The notes below the pieces were generated by a model. That model did not search any database and had not been told where the DNA came from. It saw only the letters and a program-made list of their open reading frames with translations. Positions 14,076-27,305 of a DNA stretch of 64,000 nucleotides are shown here, piece after piece. The DNA lies in NCBI GenBank assembly GCA_035582835.1, contig JAYKAV010002308.1, positions 229,684 to 293,683 of the forward strand. The letters are read 5' to 3'. Both the position numbers and the translations under genes were made by a program. Source of the stretch: Phoebastria nigripes (lineage: Eukaryota; Chordata; Aves; Procellariiformes; Diomedeidae). Within the stretch, counting starts at the first letter, position 1; every line of letters starts with the position of its first letter.

Positions 14076-15078
14076 GAGGATTTAATGGCTCTACCACCAA
14101 AAGTCCGTTAGCCTTTATTACATTTATTTTCATCAGAAAAACTAATCATTGTGTTCTCTGAGATAAATACAGTAATTAAAGTATAATTCTTCTTTCTTTG
14201 ATAGCTATGCGATATATGGTACTTGTCTACAGTCTTGTTCCAGGCTCATATAGGAGGGAAAGCAGAAAGTTGAACTATTTAAGCATGTATCAGTCTTCTG
14301 ACATTAATGAAGCGCTGTACTGAAAACCAGAAGGGGACAGCGAGTTGCTAGGCAGGGCTGTGCGCTTCCTCAGCGGCGCAGCTCTTGGCCGGGGACAGCA
14401 AACTGTCCCTCGTGGTCGATGGGGAGGTGAGGGTGTGCTGGGGCACGGCAGGGCCCCACCATGAAGGGCAGGGCCTGCAACTTGCCCGAAGCCCCAGGTC
14501 TCACCATTTCCGTGAAGCAAAGCAGCAAGGTGCTAGAGCATCNCTCTCCCCCGTCCGCTGTGGACAAGCAGTGGAATGACAATCCATGCTGCAGCACCGT
14601 CTTGCTGAGGGGAATTTAAAGTGCTAAACGATCTGTCTCTGCTCCAAAACCCGTGTGCAAGGCTCAGGGCTTTGCTTGGCGCCTGCCAGCCACGTCCTGC
14701 TGCCCAGGCAGCAGCTGGGGCCGCGCGGGTGCTGCCCCAGCCTGGGCAGGGGCCAGGGCTGGTGCGGAGGGGGGTTGTGATGGGGCTGGCGAAACCTGGA
14801 GCAGTATGGTCAGCTCGTTTCATAAAAGCCACCAGATGATCGTGAATTTTGTTGCCAAACCTGACTGTATTTGAAATGCGAAAATGCACGAATGTAAGTG
14901 GCACTGTCAGCTCCCTAAAAATCACATTTTCTGCAGTCTGCAATACTTGTTCTATTCCATATGTGGAGGGATTTTTATGAAATGTTCCAGGCAGAAAGTG
15001 AAAAACTCTGCGGTGTACTGGCACGATAAAGCTATCTTGCATGAATGCAGTGCTTTCCACTTAAAGTGACTTGCATAA

Positions 15079-15176
15079 GTGGAAATATTATCCCCATTTT
15101 GCTGATGAAGAAACTGAAGCCCAGCGTTTCCTTTGAGTCACATCCAGTGAGCAAGGATAAAGCCAAGAATGAATGT
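15079..15176 (-). mobile_element. MIR-like SINE fragment (ancient)
   Basis: The + strand carries ATTATCCCCATTTTGCTGATG followed by AAGAAACTGAAGCCCAG, then a degraded AGTCACATCCAGTGAGCAAGG. This is the well-known order of the complement of MIR (tatccccattttacagatgaggaaactgaggc ... gtcacacagctagtaag). Divergence is roughly what a pre-avian insertion would show. It is the clearest MIR copy in the window. The element lies on the - strand, truncated on both sides. Confidence 0.75.
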
Positions 15177-15179
15177 GCT

Positions 15180-18100
15180 GACATGTAGGATTTCCCATTG
15201 CCACCAGACAGGTTGTCTCCACCGAGAATATTTCATTCTGACTTTATAGTTGTCTTCTCCCTGATTAAAGTACCATCTTACTAACCATTTTATTTCCACA
15301 GGATTGAAAAAAAAATATTGTCTGTATTTGCTCCAATCTGCTCTCCAAAGCACCTCTTAATGTGGTGGGAGACTTTGCAAGCTTTATTTGCGATGATTGG
15401 GCACAGCTGGAAGAGCCCATGTCCTAAATTAACTGATGCGACTGGTGCCTGCACTAAATCTGTATATGTGCAGGTCTACAATATACGGAAGCCAGCAAAA
15501 TGTGGCTGCTGGAAGACTTATGTTGTCTATAAGGAATCATTATAGCTTTGGTTAGAATTGTTAACAATTCAGCAAAATGATACGAGACATAATTATATGA
15601 GTTATTGATCAATGCATATTAAGAAAGACCTCCATTTATAGGTCATTATGAAGTGTTATTGGGGGCCTCCGAGTGCATCAATAAAATCATTTCTTTCTTT
15701 GCATGGATACTAAAGAAGACTTAGAAAGATGCCATGTGCAGAAAGCTGCTTGTGCCAGTAAATTATATTTACATCTGCTGCATATGGATAGACGGGATAC
15801 AGGCCAAGTATGTGATGGTGGGAAGCAGCTTGCTGCTTCTGTTTTGGGAAAGTTCATCACGGTTGAAATTTTGGACAAATTAGATTCTGAATCAAACTAG
15901 AGAGAGAGCAGTAGATGAGCTCAAAAGTTTGGCTGCTCCAGAAACTCCATTCAGAATAATATACTATCTTGCGTGTCTTATCTTTCCATCAAAGTTTTGA
16001 AGACGTTTTTTGGTTGCTGATGGGAGCAGGGGAGAAGAGAGGATCTTGCACTGAAATGGAGAAAAACATGCACAATCCGTTTCACTCCAAGTTTCGTGTT
16101 TGGAAAACGGAGGACATGGAAGAAGTCCATCTTTGCTGCAATTTGGATACAACTGCAAAAAAAATTAAGAAAGTATGAAAGCCAAACTGTGCCAGTGGTG
16201 AATCTGGTCTTCCGCACTGGTTTGTGCCCAAAAAATAGAGTATAGACAAATCCAAATAGAGCTTCTGGGCAAAGTGCAAGGCTTGGAGATAAAGGATACA
16301 GATACAGGCATTTTGTCCTCAGAGGCAGCTGAGTGCAGTAATTTCCCTGGCACAAAACCAAAGCTGAACAGAGGCCTCCCAGGAAGGTCCCCTTGCCTGG
16401 TTTTGCACCTTATTAGGCTCCTGTCCCACTGCCACCTCCCTCCATCTGGCAGTGGCCGGGGGCTGGCAGGGAATAACTTGGGGTGTTACCTTCGGGGGCT
16501 GAGGTCCGACCTCCACCCCAGTGCTCCCCCTCGGGGAGGAGCTTCCCCTGCGGCAGGAGGGGTCCGGGCAGGGGCTGCGGAGGCACGGGCAGAGAGCAGC
16601 TTTCGCCTTTGCTAGTTCTGCATTTTGCCCCTCTGGAAGAGCAAGAGGCTGGACCTGCCTCCCGGTGCTGTGCCCGAGACGGGGCGAGAGCACACTGTCC
16701 ACAGGGTCCGGCTGGCGATGCAGCCTGCCGATTGCTGATGCNAATCAGAAACACGGCGCAGACCCTGCCATTATTTTGCAGTGCAGAAAAAGCAGCCTTT
16801 TCTTCAAAGAACAAGACAAAAATTGGCACCTGCTTAATCTCCAAACCACCTGAGGTTGGCTTAGTGACTTGAGCAAGCAGAGCCACTGCCCTGTAACCCA
16901 AATGATGTCTGAAATGAAGCTCGGTGGAGATGCTTGCACTGCCCTTCCCAGCCAGGGCAGGAGGGACGGGCAGGGGCTGCTGCCTGCAGTCCTTTCGAAA
17001 CTCCTGCAAGTCACGGTATGTGTGGGGAAACCTGAACACAGGAGGGAGGAAAAAAGGGAGGACTTTTCAGTCACTGTGCTGATAGTTTGTTGACCTGCAG
17101 TTGTTAAATATGGAGAGCTGGGTAAAAGGCCATTGGGTGCTTTCAGGCTTGGCTGCTGACGGGCGAGATCTGTGTTAATGTGACCACGCTGTGCGTAGCT
17201 GTCCCTCGCTTGCTGGGAATGAAAGCCCCACTCGTGGGCAGTGATGGCAGAGGGGTTCAGGGGGAAGCAATGCTCCTCAGCATTGCTGCTGCTGGTGGAG
17301 TGTAAAACAGGGCCCTTACGTGGCATTCTGCACCTTGCCTGCGCACGGCAGCGTGGCGGCAGCGCCCTGCCCAGCGAGCGGCATGCCTGGCTTTGTCGCA
17401 AAGTCAAGGACACTTACTGATCCCTGTGCTTTCCCAGGTCAGGAAGCCTCTGATCCCAGCACAGAGCACCCTGCAAGGATGCCGCTACCAGCCTTTGCTG
17501 CCCAGGGCGTACCTGTGGATTGTCCCACAGCACACACCTCTCTCTGTCCCACAGCTATTTCACTTTAATCTGTGTACTGAGTCAAGCCCAGCCAGTGACA
17601 GCTCAGCATAGCAGATCACAAACAGTGAAGATTTTGCAAATCTAAAATAATATTTTCCTGCTGCAGATATGGAGTGGAGACCGAAGGTGACTGAGGACCC
17701 TTTCCCAAGCCCTGGCAGGGCACCTGCGGCAGAGGCCGGAGCGAACCTGACTCTGCAGGCAGGCTTCTGCCATAAACTCAGTGACTCCTGGGAAGTAAAA
17801 CTACAGCAAGCCCCACAGCGATTTGCAGAGGTAAATACATATGTCACCAGTAAAATGCAAACGTGCCTGGTGTAGTCCCCCAAAGCGCACACTCCTGCTG
17901 CTGTCACTTGTTTGTGTCTATCCAATTTTGGATTATGTTTGCCTCTCAAATTTAATAATTTTGACAAGTTAATTTCAGCCTGTTCTTGACAAGGAAAGTA
18001 GCTACAAGGAATAAAAAAAAAAGAGGAGTGAAATGCTCCGGCAAGGTAATGGCATGATATTGCATGGCAAGCTACTTACATTTCGAGACTATTGAGAATG

Positions 18101-20700
18101 TTAATATCAAAGTGTATCTTGTTTGCCCGGAGAAAGGAATGTTACATCTACTCTGCTGAGAAATGACTGAAGATCCTGGAGCAGCCAATTTGTGTGCTGT
18201 TGGAAGGTGGCACATTTAGGCTAAACCAAAGGGCCTCAAAAAAGATAAAACAATAATAAAAATTCCTAGATTAGCAATTTAAGAATATTCTAGGTATTTC
18301 CTTTCTGGGTCTTCAATACAATGGCTACAGCACTTCAGGTCAGCCCAGTACAGGTTATGCAGCCAGAAAAACCTCTGGAGCTGCTGATCCTGCAGCCTGA
18401 GCGAGTGCTGACGCTGGCTTGTTGGCTCTGCTCCACCCTCGGGTTTGCTCTGCCCTCCTTCCCCTCAGCCTCTCTGTTCCCCTCGGCCATGCTGTTCCCA
18501 CCAAACCCTGGGAACAAATGATATCTGATTTGATTCATGGTGTCTGGATGTGTATCAGTACCAGCCCTGGGCTCTGGAGGTTATCTCCAAGGCTGTTTCT
18601 TTCTGTGAGGGGCACATGCCCTCTCCCTCCTGGGCTGCTGCGACCAGTACAGCGTTTCTCTTTAGGGGGAGGAATTGTTGAGCCTGTGACTAAAATCCAT
18701 CACGCCAGAGATGGGGCAGCTCCCAGCAGGTCTCAGAGGAGCCAGCATGCGCCCTGCTGGGCTCCACTCTGGTTTTGAGGCTCCCTGGCAAGCCCTGCTC
18801 CCGGCACCCAGCTCGGAGAGCAGCCCCCAGCTCCCCCACAGCCATGCACTCCAGGCACCGTGCCGCACGCCCCTGCGTTGAGGATTTCTGGCTGTGGAAG
18901 GAAGAGCTCTGCAGCTTACCCCATCCAGCCCCCTCTTCTACAGGTGATGAATACTTTGGTGCGTAAATTAAAGAAGATTTAAGAAAAATTGGCTAGAGAA
19001 ATTAAAACTGCCTCAGGCAGCTTAACTTGTACAGCGACACATATAGTACTTAGCACCCTAGATTTCATTATTCTTAACAGCATAACTGGAGTCCTATTTT
19101 CACACATTAAATATTCTTGGATTTTTTTTCCCAATGAGCAGACATACGATTTTTTTCTCTGCCATCAACATGCATGTTTTGTCCTTTCAGAGACTTTCTT
19201 CAAATTGGAATACAGATCAGTTTTACCTATGATTTAAAGAGCTCTAATACTTGGTAAGGCCTCGATTCCGGTTTTTTATGGAAATGCATAGCTGTGGGGG
19301 CTATGGGGAGCTGCTCTCTGCTTAGCACTTCTGAGAGGAGAGCTGTGCAAGACTACGATATTTTCACATCTCTTGGATTTCATAGACAACGTGAAATTTG
19401 ACTGTTTGCCATGAAGAAACAGTGTTTCTTAAGTAGGGATGGGCACGCTCTTGTGCTCTCCCAGGCCTGGTCTGCAAATCCCTGACAGCATGATGGGAAA
19501 AGAAAGGGAAAGGAAATATCAAAGCCTACAAGAGGCAGGGACCAAACTACCAAGGCCAATTGTAATCTGCCTGAGGTAGAGGCTAAGGGTGTATAATTAG
19601 GAGACTGGCAATATTTGAGATTTCCACTTGTCACTGGAAACAGTGAGGGGAAAAGACTTTCCCAGCAAGCCCTATGGCAGGCAATATACCGGATAAACTA
19701 CCTGCTGTGTGAGTGATAACTCACCAGAAGGCCATTTGCTAAAGCAGACTGCGGGGGGAGGCTGTGGGCGGCCAGCCTGGATGGTGAGTTTTGGTGAGTC
19801 CTGTCACGGGCTTTGGTGGGGTTGCCAGCATTGCCGTCAATATTATCTTCACATTTCCACTGCTTGGGTTAAAACAGTGTGTCTAATGAAACCTTGTGCT
19901 TCAGGGATTTGGTCAGGCACCTTCATGGTCTGGGAAGGCAGTTTTTACACGCACACATACCTGCCTAGATCTTGCTGGGCTCTTTGTTTCCTCGTGTCCT
20001 TCTGAAGTCCTAGAGCCTTTCAGGGTGAGATTTGGGCAACGGAGAGCTAATCAGCAGATAAAGGAGGCCAGGGAGTCTGCCAGCTCACCAAACATTGGTG
20101 TCTGCATTTGGGGGGGCTGAGCAGTTTGCTAGACTCCTCTGGTGTATTGTGTAAATCCCCACGGACTGTAAATGAAGCCCAGAGCCACATGTGGGGCACC
20201 TAGACTTAGGTGTCTTAGTGTGGGGCTGAATCCCATCCTCAGAACTCAATGCAGCTGTAAAACAGAGGGTCTACTGCCACTTGCCACTGCCTTGCATGTC
20301 CTGCCTTCACCTGACGCTCCCGGGAATGTGGGTCCCTGCTGCTGCTGTGCTGTCCTGCATTCAGACACACCAGGCTACCTCACGTGAAGTATCAAATGGC
20401 ACTAGACATTTATGATTAGGGACCCAAATCCTTCCTTAGTTGCCCTGGGACCAGAGTGGATGAGTGCTCTGGTGCAGAGTATCATCTTTCCTAAGATCTT
20501 CTTCAGGTGTCTAGGTCCTACTGCTCATTAAACTTAAGCCTCACCTGCTGGGATGATCTGGGCATATCTCATCTAAATAATTCTTTGCTATTGCAGGGGG
20601 CTTAGGTATTGCTGGCAGCTTTGTCTTTCGTGTTCTCAACCGGTGGAGCACAATTTAATCTGAGGACTTGAAATACTTTGGTCTAATGAAGTCTTTGAGT
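15180..20700. other. Non-coding flank, no gene recognised
   Basis: No supportable gene. The part from 16.3 to 17.6 kb is more GC-rich and gives several overlapping open frames on both strands. None shows known domains or coherent exon boundaries, so I read them as composition effects. At 20,190-20,540 a diverged, partly palindromic segment (CACCTAGACTTAGGTG) resembles old amniote interspersed-repeat sequence, but I cannot name a family. Confidence 0.5.
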
Positions 20701-20705
20701 TTAGT

Positions 20706-20791
20706 GCATGGGTGAAATGTAGTAACCTATACGGTACAAGAGGTCAAACTAGATGAACTAATAGTCCCTTTTGGCCCTAAATTGTGAAACT
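20706..20791 (+). mobile_element. Old CR1 LINE 3' end (relic)
   Basis: The + strand reads GGGTGAAATGTAGTAACCTA, then AAGAGGTCAAACTAGATGAAC, then ATAGTCCCTTTTGGCCCTAAA. This follows the conserved 3' untranslated end of CR1 elements (ggtgaaattctatggcctgt...aggaggtcagactagatgatc...atggtcccttctggccttaaa, from general knowledge of amniote CR1s). Only the last 85 bases or so are recognisable, and the terminal tandem tail has decayed. It is clearly older than the copy at 47.1-48.0 kb. Confidence 0.7.
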
Positions 20792-22239
20792 CACAGAATG
20801 ATTTCTAAAAATGAATGCATTTGTAAAACATGGATGCCTTCTCATGAATAATCTGCAAACAGAAAAATGACTTGTTTTGTTAAGCAGACTGCGACAAACA
20901 GTTCTTCTAACTTTATGCTATGCAGACATGTATTTTTGGATATTCTTTGGGGGAAAAATCTACTGCAGCCAAATCTACATAACCTGCAAGAAAAAGAATC
21001 TAAAACAAAACAAAAGATATATGTAGATTATGAAAGGTAGAGAATCAAGTTGGAATTTTAATGTAAATGTATGTCATTATCAGTAGAGATCACTTGTAAA
21101 GCACTATTTTAACTTGCAGAGCTGAGAACTGGAATATTAAAGCGAAAGTCTTTTTACATGTGCATTTAGAACAAAAGCTACCCTGTCATTAGAAATGATA
21201 TATAACAGTTGGATGAGGGTTGTTGTTTTCAGTGTTTGGTTTAAACACAATGAAGATGAACAAAATTAAAATGTGTTCATTGATGTATAAGGATGAAGTC
21301 AAGATCAGAAGTACAATTTCCTAATTTTTAGATTTATTCAAAGACTCTTCCTTTGTATTAACTCCTACAGATGTTTAATGAATGCTTAAAACCAAACACT
21401 GCTTCCCCCCACCCCCCGCCACTGTGTTCAATGCATTTCGTACAGGCAACCTGATAAAAAGAATATCTGGGAGGAGGGGAAGGCAAAATCAAAGTTGATG
21501 TATCAGAACATCTACTGCATGTCTAAACACAATGAAATTTGAACTGTGTGGGTGTATTCACTCATTTTAAAGAATGTTCATTGATTTTAGTTTTATTATG
21601 TTTCGAGTTGTGGTATGTTACACAAAGACCATTTTACTGATCTTTGTGATTCCATAAAAGCCTACAATAATTTGGGTAAAACTGGCTGCACTATATTTTT
21701 TGCTTTGTTTCTGCTGTTAGACTTTATGCTTAGCTCTAGGTATAATGAATGCATAGAGCTTTGTCCTTATCTCACTGAAAACAATAGGAACTTTGCTACG
21801 GACTCCAAGGCATCCAGCCACAGGGTGCCTCCTGGACCGTTCAACAGAGACGCCTGGTTTGGCCGTGTGTGGTGTTGGTCTACAGACAGCATGACGCTGA
21901 CATGAAATGAACCTGTGGTAACAACAAATGCAGAGTGCTGGAAAAGGGTATCAATATCTAGCAGATATGAGTTGGTAAAGATCTGTGAGCAAAATTCCAT
22001 GAGATTTCAGAGATGCAATGCCCTGTTCTGATGAGATTCTCTCCTCCAGCTGTCCGACAGTCCGCTTCCTGGTGTGCTCTTGGAAAGAAGGGTAAGCTTG
22101 ATGAAAAGGTGAGCCAGTGTCCAAGCAAAACTATGACTCTTTCCTTTTTCCTTAGAAAGAAGAGAAGTGAACTGTAGTCAGAGGAAAAGTAAGACACAAT
22201 ATCCAAGTGTCAGGTATAGCCAGGGAACGGTAAGAAGGA

Positions 22240-22328
22240 CTTAGAGCAGGGGAGTGGGAGTCCTGAGAGTTGGGGTCTATTTATAACTCTGTAGAGATCC
22301 CACTGTGTGGACTTGGACAAAGTGCTCT
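22240..22328 (+). mobile_element. MIR-like SINE fragment (ancient)
   Basis: The + strand shows TTAGAGCAGGGGAGTGGGAG, then TCCTGAGAGTTGGGGTCTATT, then CACTGTGTGGACTTGGACAA. This matches the forward order of the tRNA-related and CORE part of MIR copies (gagcag...ggagtcctgggttctattcccagctct...gctgtgtgaccttgggcaagtc). The element is on the + strand and truncated at its 3' side. The match in order and spacing makes chance unlikely, though divergence is high. Confidence 0.6.
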
Positions 22329-25300
22329 GGATTGATGTGAATATCAGTAGCAATACATAAGACCCCTGTTGGCTTCCACAAGCTTTGAAGTATGTTTGAA
22401 CCAGACTTCAGTGGCTCAGTATGTACTGCACTACCTGCTCCTGTTCTCCCAGGCTGAAGTGCAGACCTCCTGTGTGGAGCTGCCAGGCCAAAGCTTTTTT
22501 TCCCCGAGACCCAGAGGAGGCAGAACAAGGGTGCAAGGTAGTGGACAGAAAGGCTTTTGTGCTGAGAGACTGGACTTGCCTTCTGCCATGAGGTGAGACC
22601 TCCTGAGCCTTCCCCTCTCTTCAGCAAGGAGCTGGTAGTCAGGAGACCCTCAGCACCAGGCACTGCGGGGTCTGCACCCAGCCAAATCCATTGTCTCCTT
22701 CTTCTAAAGGCAGGTGGGCTGCATCTCCAGGTACAGCCAAGGTCTGGAAGGTGTCACTTTTGAGGGGAGAGACACCACCTGGTTGGGCACTCCTGCCCTC
22801 GGGTGCCCAAGGCAGTTCTCCGGGCGCAGCAGGGTCTGTTGGACACACTAAGACGTAGCAATTAACCCTCCTGTGCCAATTAGCCAGTACTTGCAAGGAA
22901 GTTTGATGGGACAGGCATAGCATGTAGCTGGAAGCCAGAGGGGACAAAAGGCCAGTTGCTACCAGGCACATGTGGACCACCAGTGTAACCTGCACCTTCC
23001 AACCTGCTGTTTGCAGCTGTGAAGCTGCAACTGTTTTTCTTTTCCATGAGTGAGGTTTCACACTATGGTTTCATTTCACCTGATGGATAAGGCATGTTTC
23101 CTGTAATAAGTTGAATACACACTGTATCATCCTGGCTACATTTTTCAAGGGTGTTTTTAAGTTTGTGCCCACAGGTTTTCCACCAGGACCCACTTTTCGC
23201 TCACATTCCCTATTTGTTAGGTGATAGCAACCAAACCATGCTACATCCAAACTCCTAAGCATTGAGATAAAAAAGATTTCCTGGGGAAGGGACCTTACAA
23301 TCTAATTAGCGGATGGTGTTTCTCCTCAAACAGTTTGTACTTACGGAGCAAAGATTCAGGTGAATTAAGTACTGGCTTTCACCACAACGAGCACTCAGAG
23401 CTCACCTGCATCGGTCAAAGCCCAGGTTGCCCAGACCCAGCTTGTATGCCCTGTTATACTGGCCACTATGAAGATGGAGACCTTAAAACTGTTGCTGTTA
23501 TTGCTGATCCCAGCTGGAGAAGCTTCAGTGTAAGAAATAAGCTCATGTTTAAAGAGATTGTTCACTAATCCTGGCAAGTTTCAAAATCCTGGGTGAGATT
23601 TAGTTAAATCCATGAAGGGAAAAGANATTAAATTCTAACCTCAGTATCCACAAAATTCCTAAACCAAAATGGGCATCGCATGATCGTTAACGAGCTTATC
23701 TCCATCTCACAGACACGCCAACACACACACACCATCTGTGCGTTGCAGGGAGGTGTTGCGCACCGGGAAGCTGGGTGACATGTCAGTGTGCCGGGTATGC
23801 CCATGGCTGGACACCGATAAACCTGTGCCGGCACAGTAAGTGCCGTTGTTGCTTGACCTGCCTCACTCTTCATTATTAGCTAAACATGAGTCTTTGTTCA
23901 GCTACCATGCCGAGACCATTGGGGTTTGGTAGTAGAGGGGATGCAGGGACCGACTGTGTGCTATGTGGGAGATTGGGCTGCAGGAAGGGGCTGCGTGGGG
24001 CAGCAATGAGTTCCCTGCCTCCTTACTGGCAACTGTGTGCAAAGTCATGATTAATTATCACCCGGATTACTACTATTGNCAGTCTCAACTGAAGTACTGT
24101 GTGAGGAGAAGGGGCCTGAGAAGGAAAGTTTCTGGTTTTGTGGCACAAACCTCCTTCAGAAACGCTGGTTCAAAGGGCAGCGTTGGCAATGTAAGCGTTG
24201 GGGGTGAGGAAGCCCAACGCTGTGGTGCTGCTGGCACTTTGCCATGCTATTATTTATCTTTCCCAATTAACTTCTGGAGAGCTCTCACTACAGTGGCACC
24301 AGTTCAATAGCTGCGTGTGGGAAGTCAGCAGTCCTGATGCAACAGCACAGCAACATACTTCCACTAGATTTTCCAAAAGAGACTCTTCAGGCTTCAGCCA
24401 GAACGTATTCATGACTTGTATGTGAACAGGTCTCTTTCAAGACTCTGAGGTGTGTTCTTCAAAAATGTCCCATTTAACCCCAAAACAATGAAGTTGAGGG
24501 CTATGGGCTTACTTTAACTAACTCTGTTAATGAATTCTTCACTACCACTTTGTTCCATGCATTGTCAAAACAAGGAGCTCTTGCTTCAGGGGGAGGCTGC
24601 GTCATTCTAACCAGAGCCTTTCAACTGTAATTTTAAAATTTATTGAGAATATCAGTAATTTTGTCTGTTTTGAAAGGATCCAATTGCTTTTTTTTTGCTT
24701 ATTCAGAATGCTGCTGATTAGCCTCCACTTTTTTAAGTAGTTTCATTACTACATGGATTTAGTGTGTGCACAGGGTGCTCAGTTTCCTTTTATAGGTGCT
24801 TGCTATTTTGCAGGGCATGCACCACAGACCCTACATAATTTTGCTTAATTTTGGACAAGTGATCCTGGCTTGCGTAAGAAATACACTTATCTCAGGTGAT
24901 GTCTATCTCAACAGCCAGTAGTATAGTCCGTAAAAATGTCAGAGCTGTGGCATGTGTGAATTATGTTCTCAGACTGGCCTTGGTCTGCAGGTACAGTCAG
25001 AACCTGGGCTTGTGAGTGCCATAGAAAGGGAGACTCTCCTCTTCGTGTGGAGAGCTCCCATGGCTGAAAACTTTCCAGTTCCCTTTTTCCTTAGTGGGAA
25101 TATCGCAGTAGTCTGTGACTGCCTGAGAAGCCAAGGACGGGAAAGTCCTGGTGCAAATTCTATTAAGCAGTTTTCCAGGGTGTGTTTTTTGGACAACGTT
25201 GTCCCTTGCATTCACTTGTGCTCTTCCAAAGGCATGATGCTATGGAGAGCATTAGAAGGTAATATTTGTGTTAACAGGATTCAAATACCCTCTGGCTTTT

Positions 25301-27284
25301 AGTCTCAGTTTTGCACCCACATTTAATTGTTCCCAGATTTTTGCGCCTGACTATAATTTACTGCTGGTGCGAATGTCAAGATTTAGCCATTTAGCTCACT
25401 GATTTGTGGGAGCAATGAGGTAATTTTATGCCTAGGTCCTCTCATTTGTACCTGCCAGCAATGCAGAGGCAGTCTTTCCTAATCAGGCATTAAAAGTTCT
25501 TCTTGATTAATCTCTGACTTTGTTGGAGCCATTCCAGATTTAAGCCAGTGTAATTCATTTCAGGATCAGACCTATTAAGTGTTTTCCAATGAGAAATATA
25601 CTGTGTCATTCTTTTGCTCTTAAGGATTTCTAAAATCATGCAGATCCAGGAGATAGACGGTTCTTCTGACTCCGCTGGCACCTTCTCTCCCCTTCCCCGA
25701 CTTTCAGAGATTTGTCTCTAGGTGAAATTTCTTTATTTCAATTTCTTTCTGCGTTCAGCTGAAAGCATTAACAAATGGTGAAGTGTGATACTGTCGATCC
25801 AGTGCTCTGTGTGGCCAGGCAATCAGGACAGAAATAATTAACACAGAAAGTGGCCTGCCAGTATCCTGCTGAATGAAATTGGAAGGAGTTCAAATACAAA
25901 AAGATTTTTTAGCTTACCACTTATGGGATACACGTAGCAATAGCCGTTTGGAAGGACAACTGCCANCTTCCATTTCAGATTGCTTGACGGCACTAACTAG
26001 AGCACTAAGAAGCATCACTCCATTTCAGCGGGAGCCGTTAGCCAGATTTGGGATGCGGAGCATTATTTCCAGACAGGAGAAGAGATCAGGGAGGGGATCA
26101 GGTGCTGCTCTGATGCGGTGTAAGAAGGTGAATTCCTCTGAACACGGGAGGAAAGGTGGCATGGGGAATGCCTCTGGTTTCCAGCCTGCCAGGCAGCTGC
26201 TCGCGATGCCCTGGCTGCGCAGAGACCCCCTGCTGCCCCGGGTGCCTGCTCCTTCCTCGCTGCTGCCTCCCACCACCTCCCTGGCCCTGGGCCTGTCTGT
26301 CCCGGCATGCCACCACACAGGGACGATGGCTGGGCTCATGGGCATGGCCATGTACCTTTGCCCCAGCTGCGTCGTGGTGCCTGTGCCTGAAGGGTGATAC
26401 AGGGAAGGGGAGGGATTCCTGCAGCTCTCCGAAGACGGCCCTCCCCTTCCTCTTTCTGCCAGTTTCAAAGATGGCTGATGCAGCATGAAACACAACAAAT
26501 GGTGGCTGTATAGGTTAATAAGTCTTCCTTAGGAGCAGGGATCTCTCCTGCTGGAGAGGTGATGTCAGGTGATGATCCCCTCTTCTACCATGATATTGAC
26601 TGAGGATCCACAGCCAGGTTAAAGCCGTGTATTTGTATGACACCGCTGTCCTTTAGCTCATTTCTCCGGCTTTCCCTCCCATCACACTTGCAGAGCCATC
26701 CTGCTACAGCAGGATCCCCTGCAGAGAGTAAGGAAGTAAGGCACAACCACAGTGCTTTACTTGCTGTAAACTGGGTATCTACACTGATAAAACTGCAGTT
26801 GTACAGACTAAAATTAGTTCTGTCCTGGCAAGCACAGAAGCTGCTGTGTACCTTTCGTGCCCTACAATTAGCAGTGCATCGCTCTGTTTCACATCTGCCT
26901 GCATCAGGAATATACTTGGTGCTTTCAGTGTTTTCAGAAACAACAAATGCGTAGATGAATAGGAGAAACAAGGGAAGAAAAAAAATTAAGAGTAGCAAGC
27001 CTCTGAAATGGTTTTCCTCTGGAAATTGTTCAGACTGGTGGGCTGAGACGCCTGTGGCGAGACTGCGTTACTCTGCGGTGCCTGCCAATGAATTGCACAG
27101 CATTTCTTCCAGGATCCCCAGTTTTGCCTTCTCATGCTTAGTGATCCTGAGATGATCCACTTATACCTCTGCCACTGGTATACATCATGAACCAACCATT
27201 ACCCCAAAGTCTTACAGGCCATGACCTACTCCGTAAAGCCACTGGTCACCTAAAGAGAAAAAGTGCTATGCAGAAGCTATGCAT

Positions 27285-27305
27285 TGTTCATGTTTACAGG
27301 TAAGT
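27285..27305 (+). other. Recursive-splice-like motif (acceptor fused to donor)
   Basis: TGTTCATGTTTACAG at the left is followed immediately by GTAAGT, giving an AG|GT junction between 27,299 and 27,300. A 3' splice site abutting a consensus 5' splice site is the signature of recursive splice sites described in very long vertebrate introns. The pyrimidine tract is only moderate. Nothing else in the sequence shows that this position lies in an intron, so the match may be chance. Confidence 0.25.

Larger units (their letters stand above)
7740..15075. other. Non-coding flank, no gene recognised
   Basis: This is unique, mostly AT-rich DNA with no supportable gene. It contains a TTTG simple repeat at 10,912-10,943. 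The stretch at about 9,540-9,860 is rich in TAAT, ATTA and ATTTGCAT-like motifs and resembles a conserved non-coding element in composition. An 8-base inverted repeat lies at 14,055-14,075. The open frames around 10.9-11.5 kb and 14.5-15.0 kb lack splice pairs or known motifs and are treated as chance. Confidence 0.55.

Noticed and set aside
16319..17413. Several overlapping frames of 110-220 codons
   Set aside because: They coincide with a locally GC-rich patch and occur on both strands. No motifs and no paired splice sites. One spans an ambiguous N.
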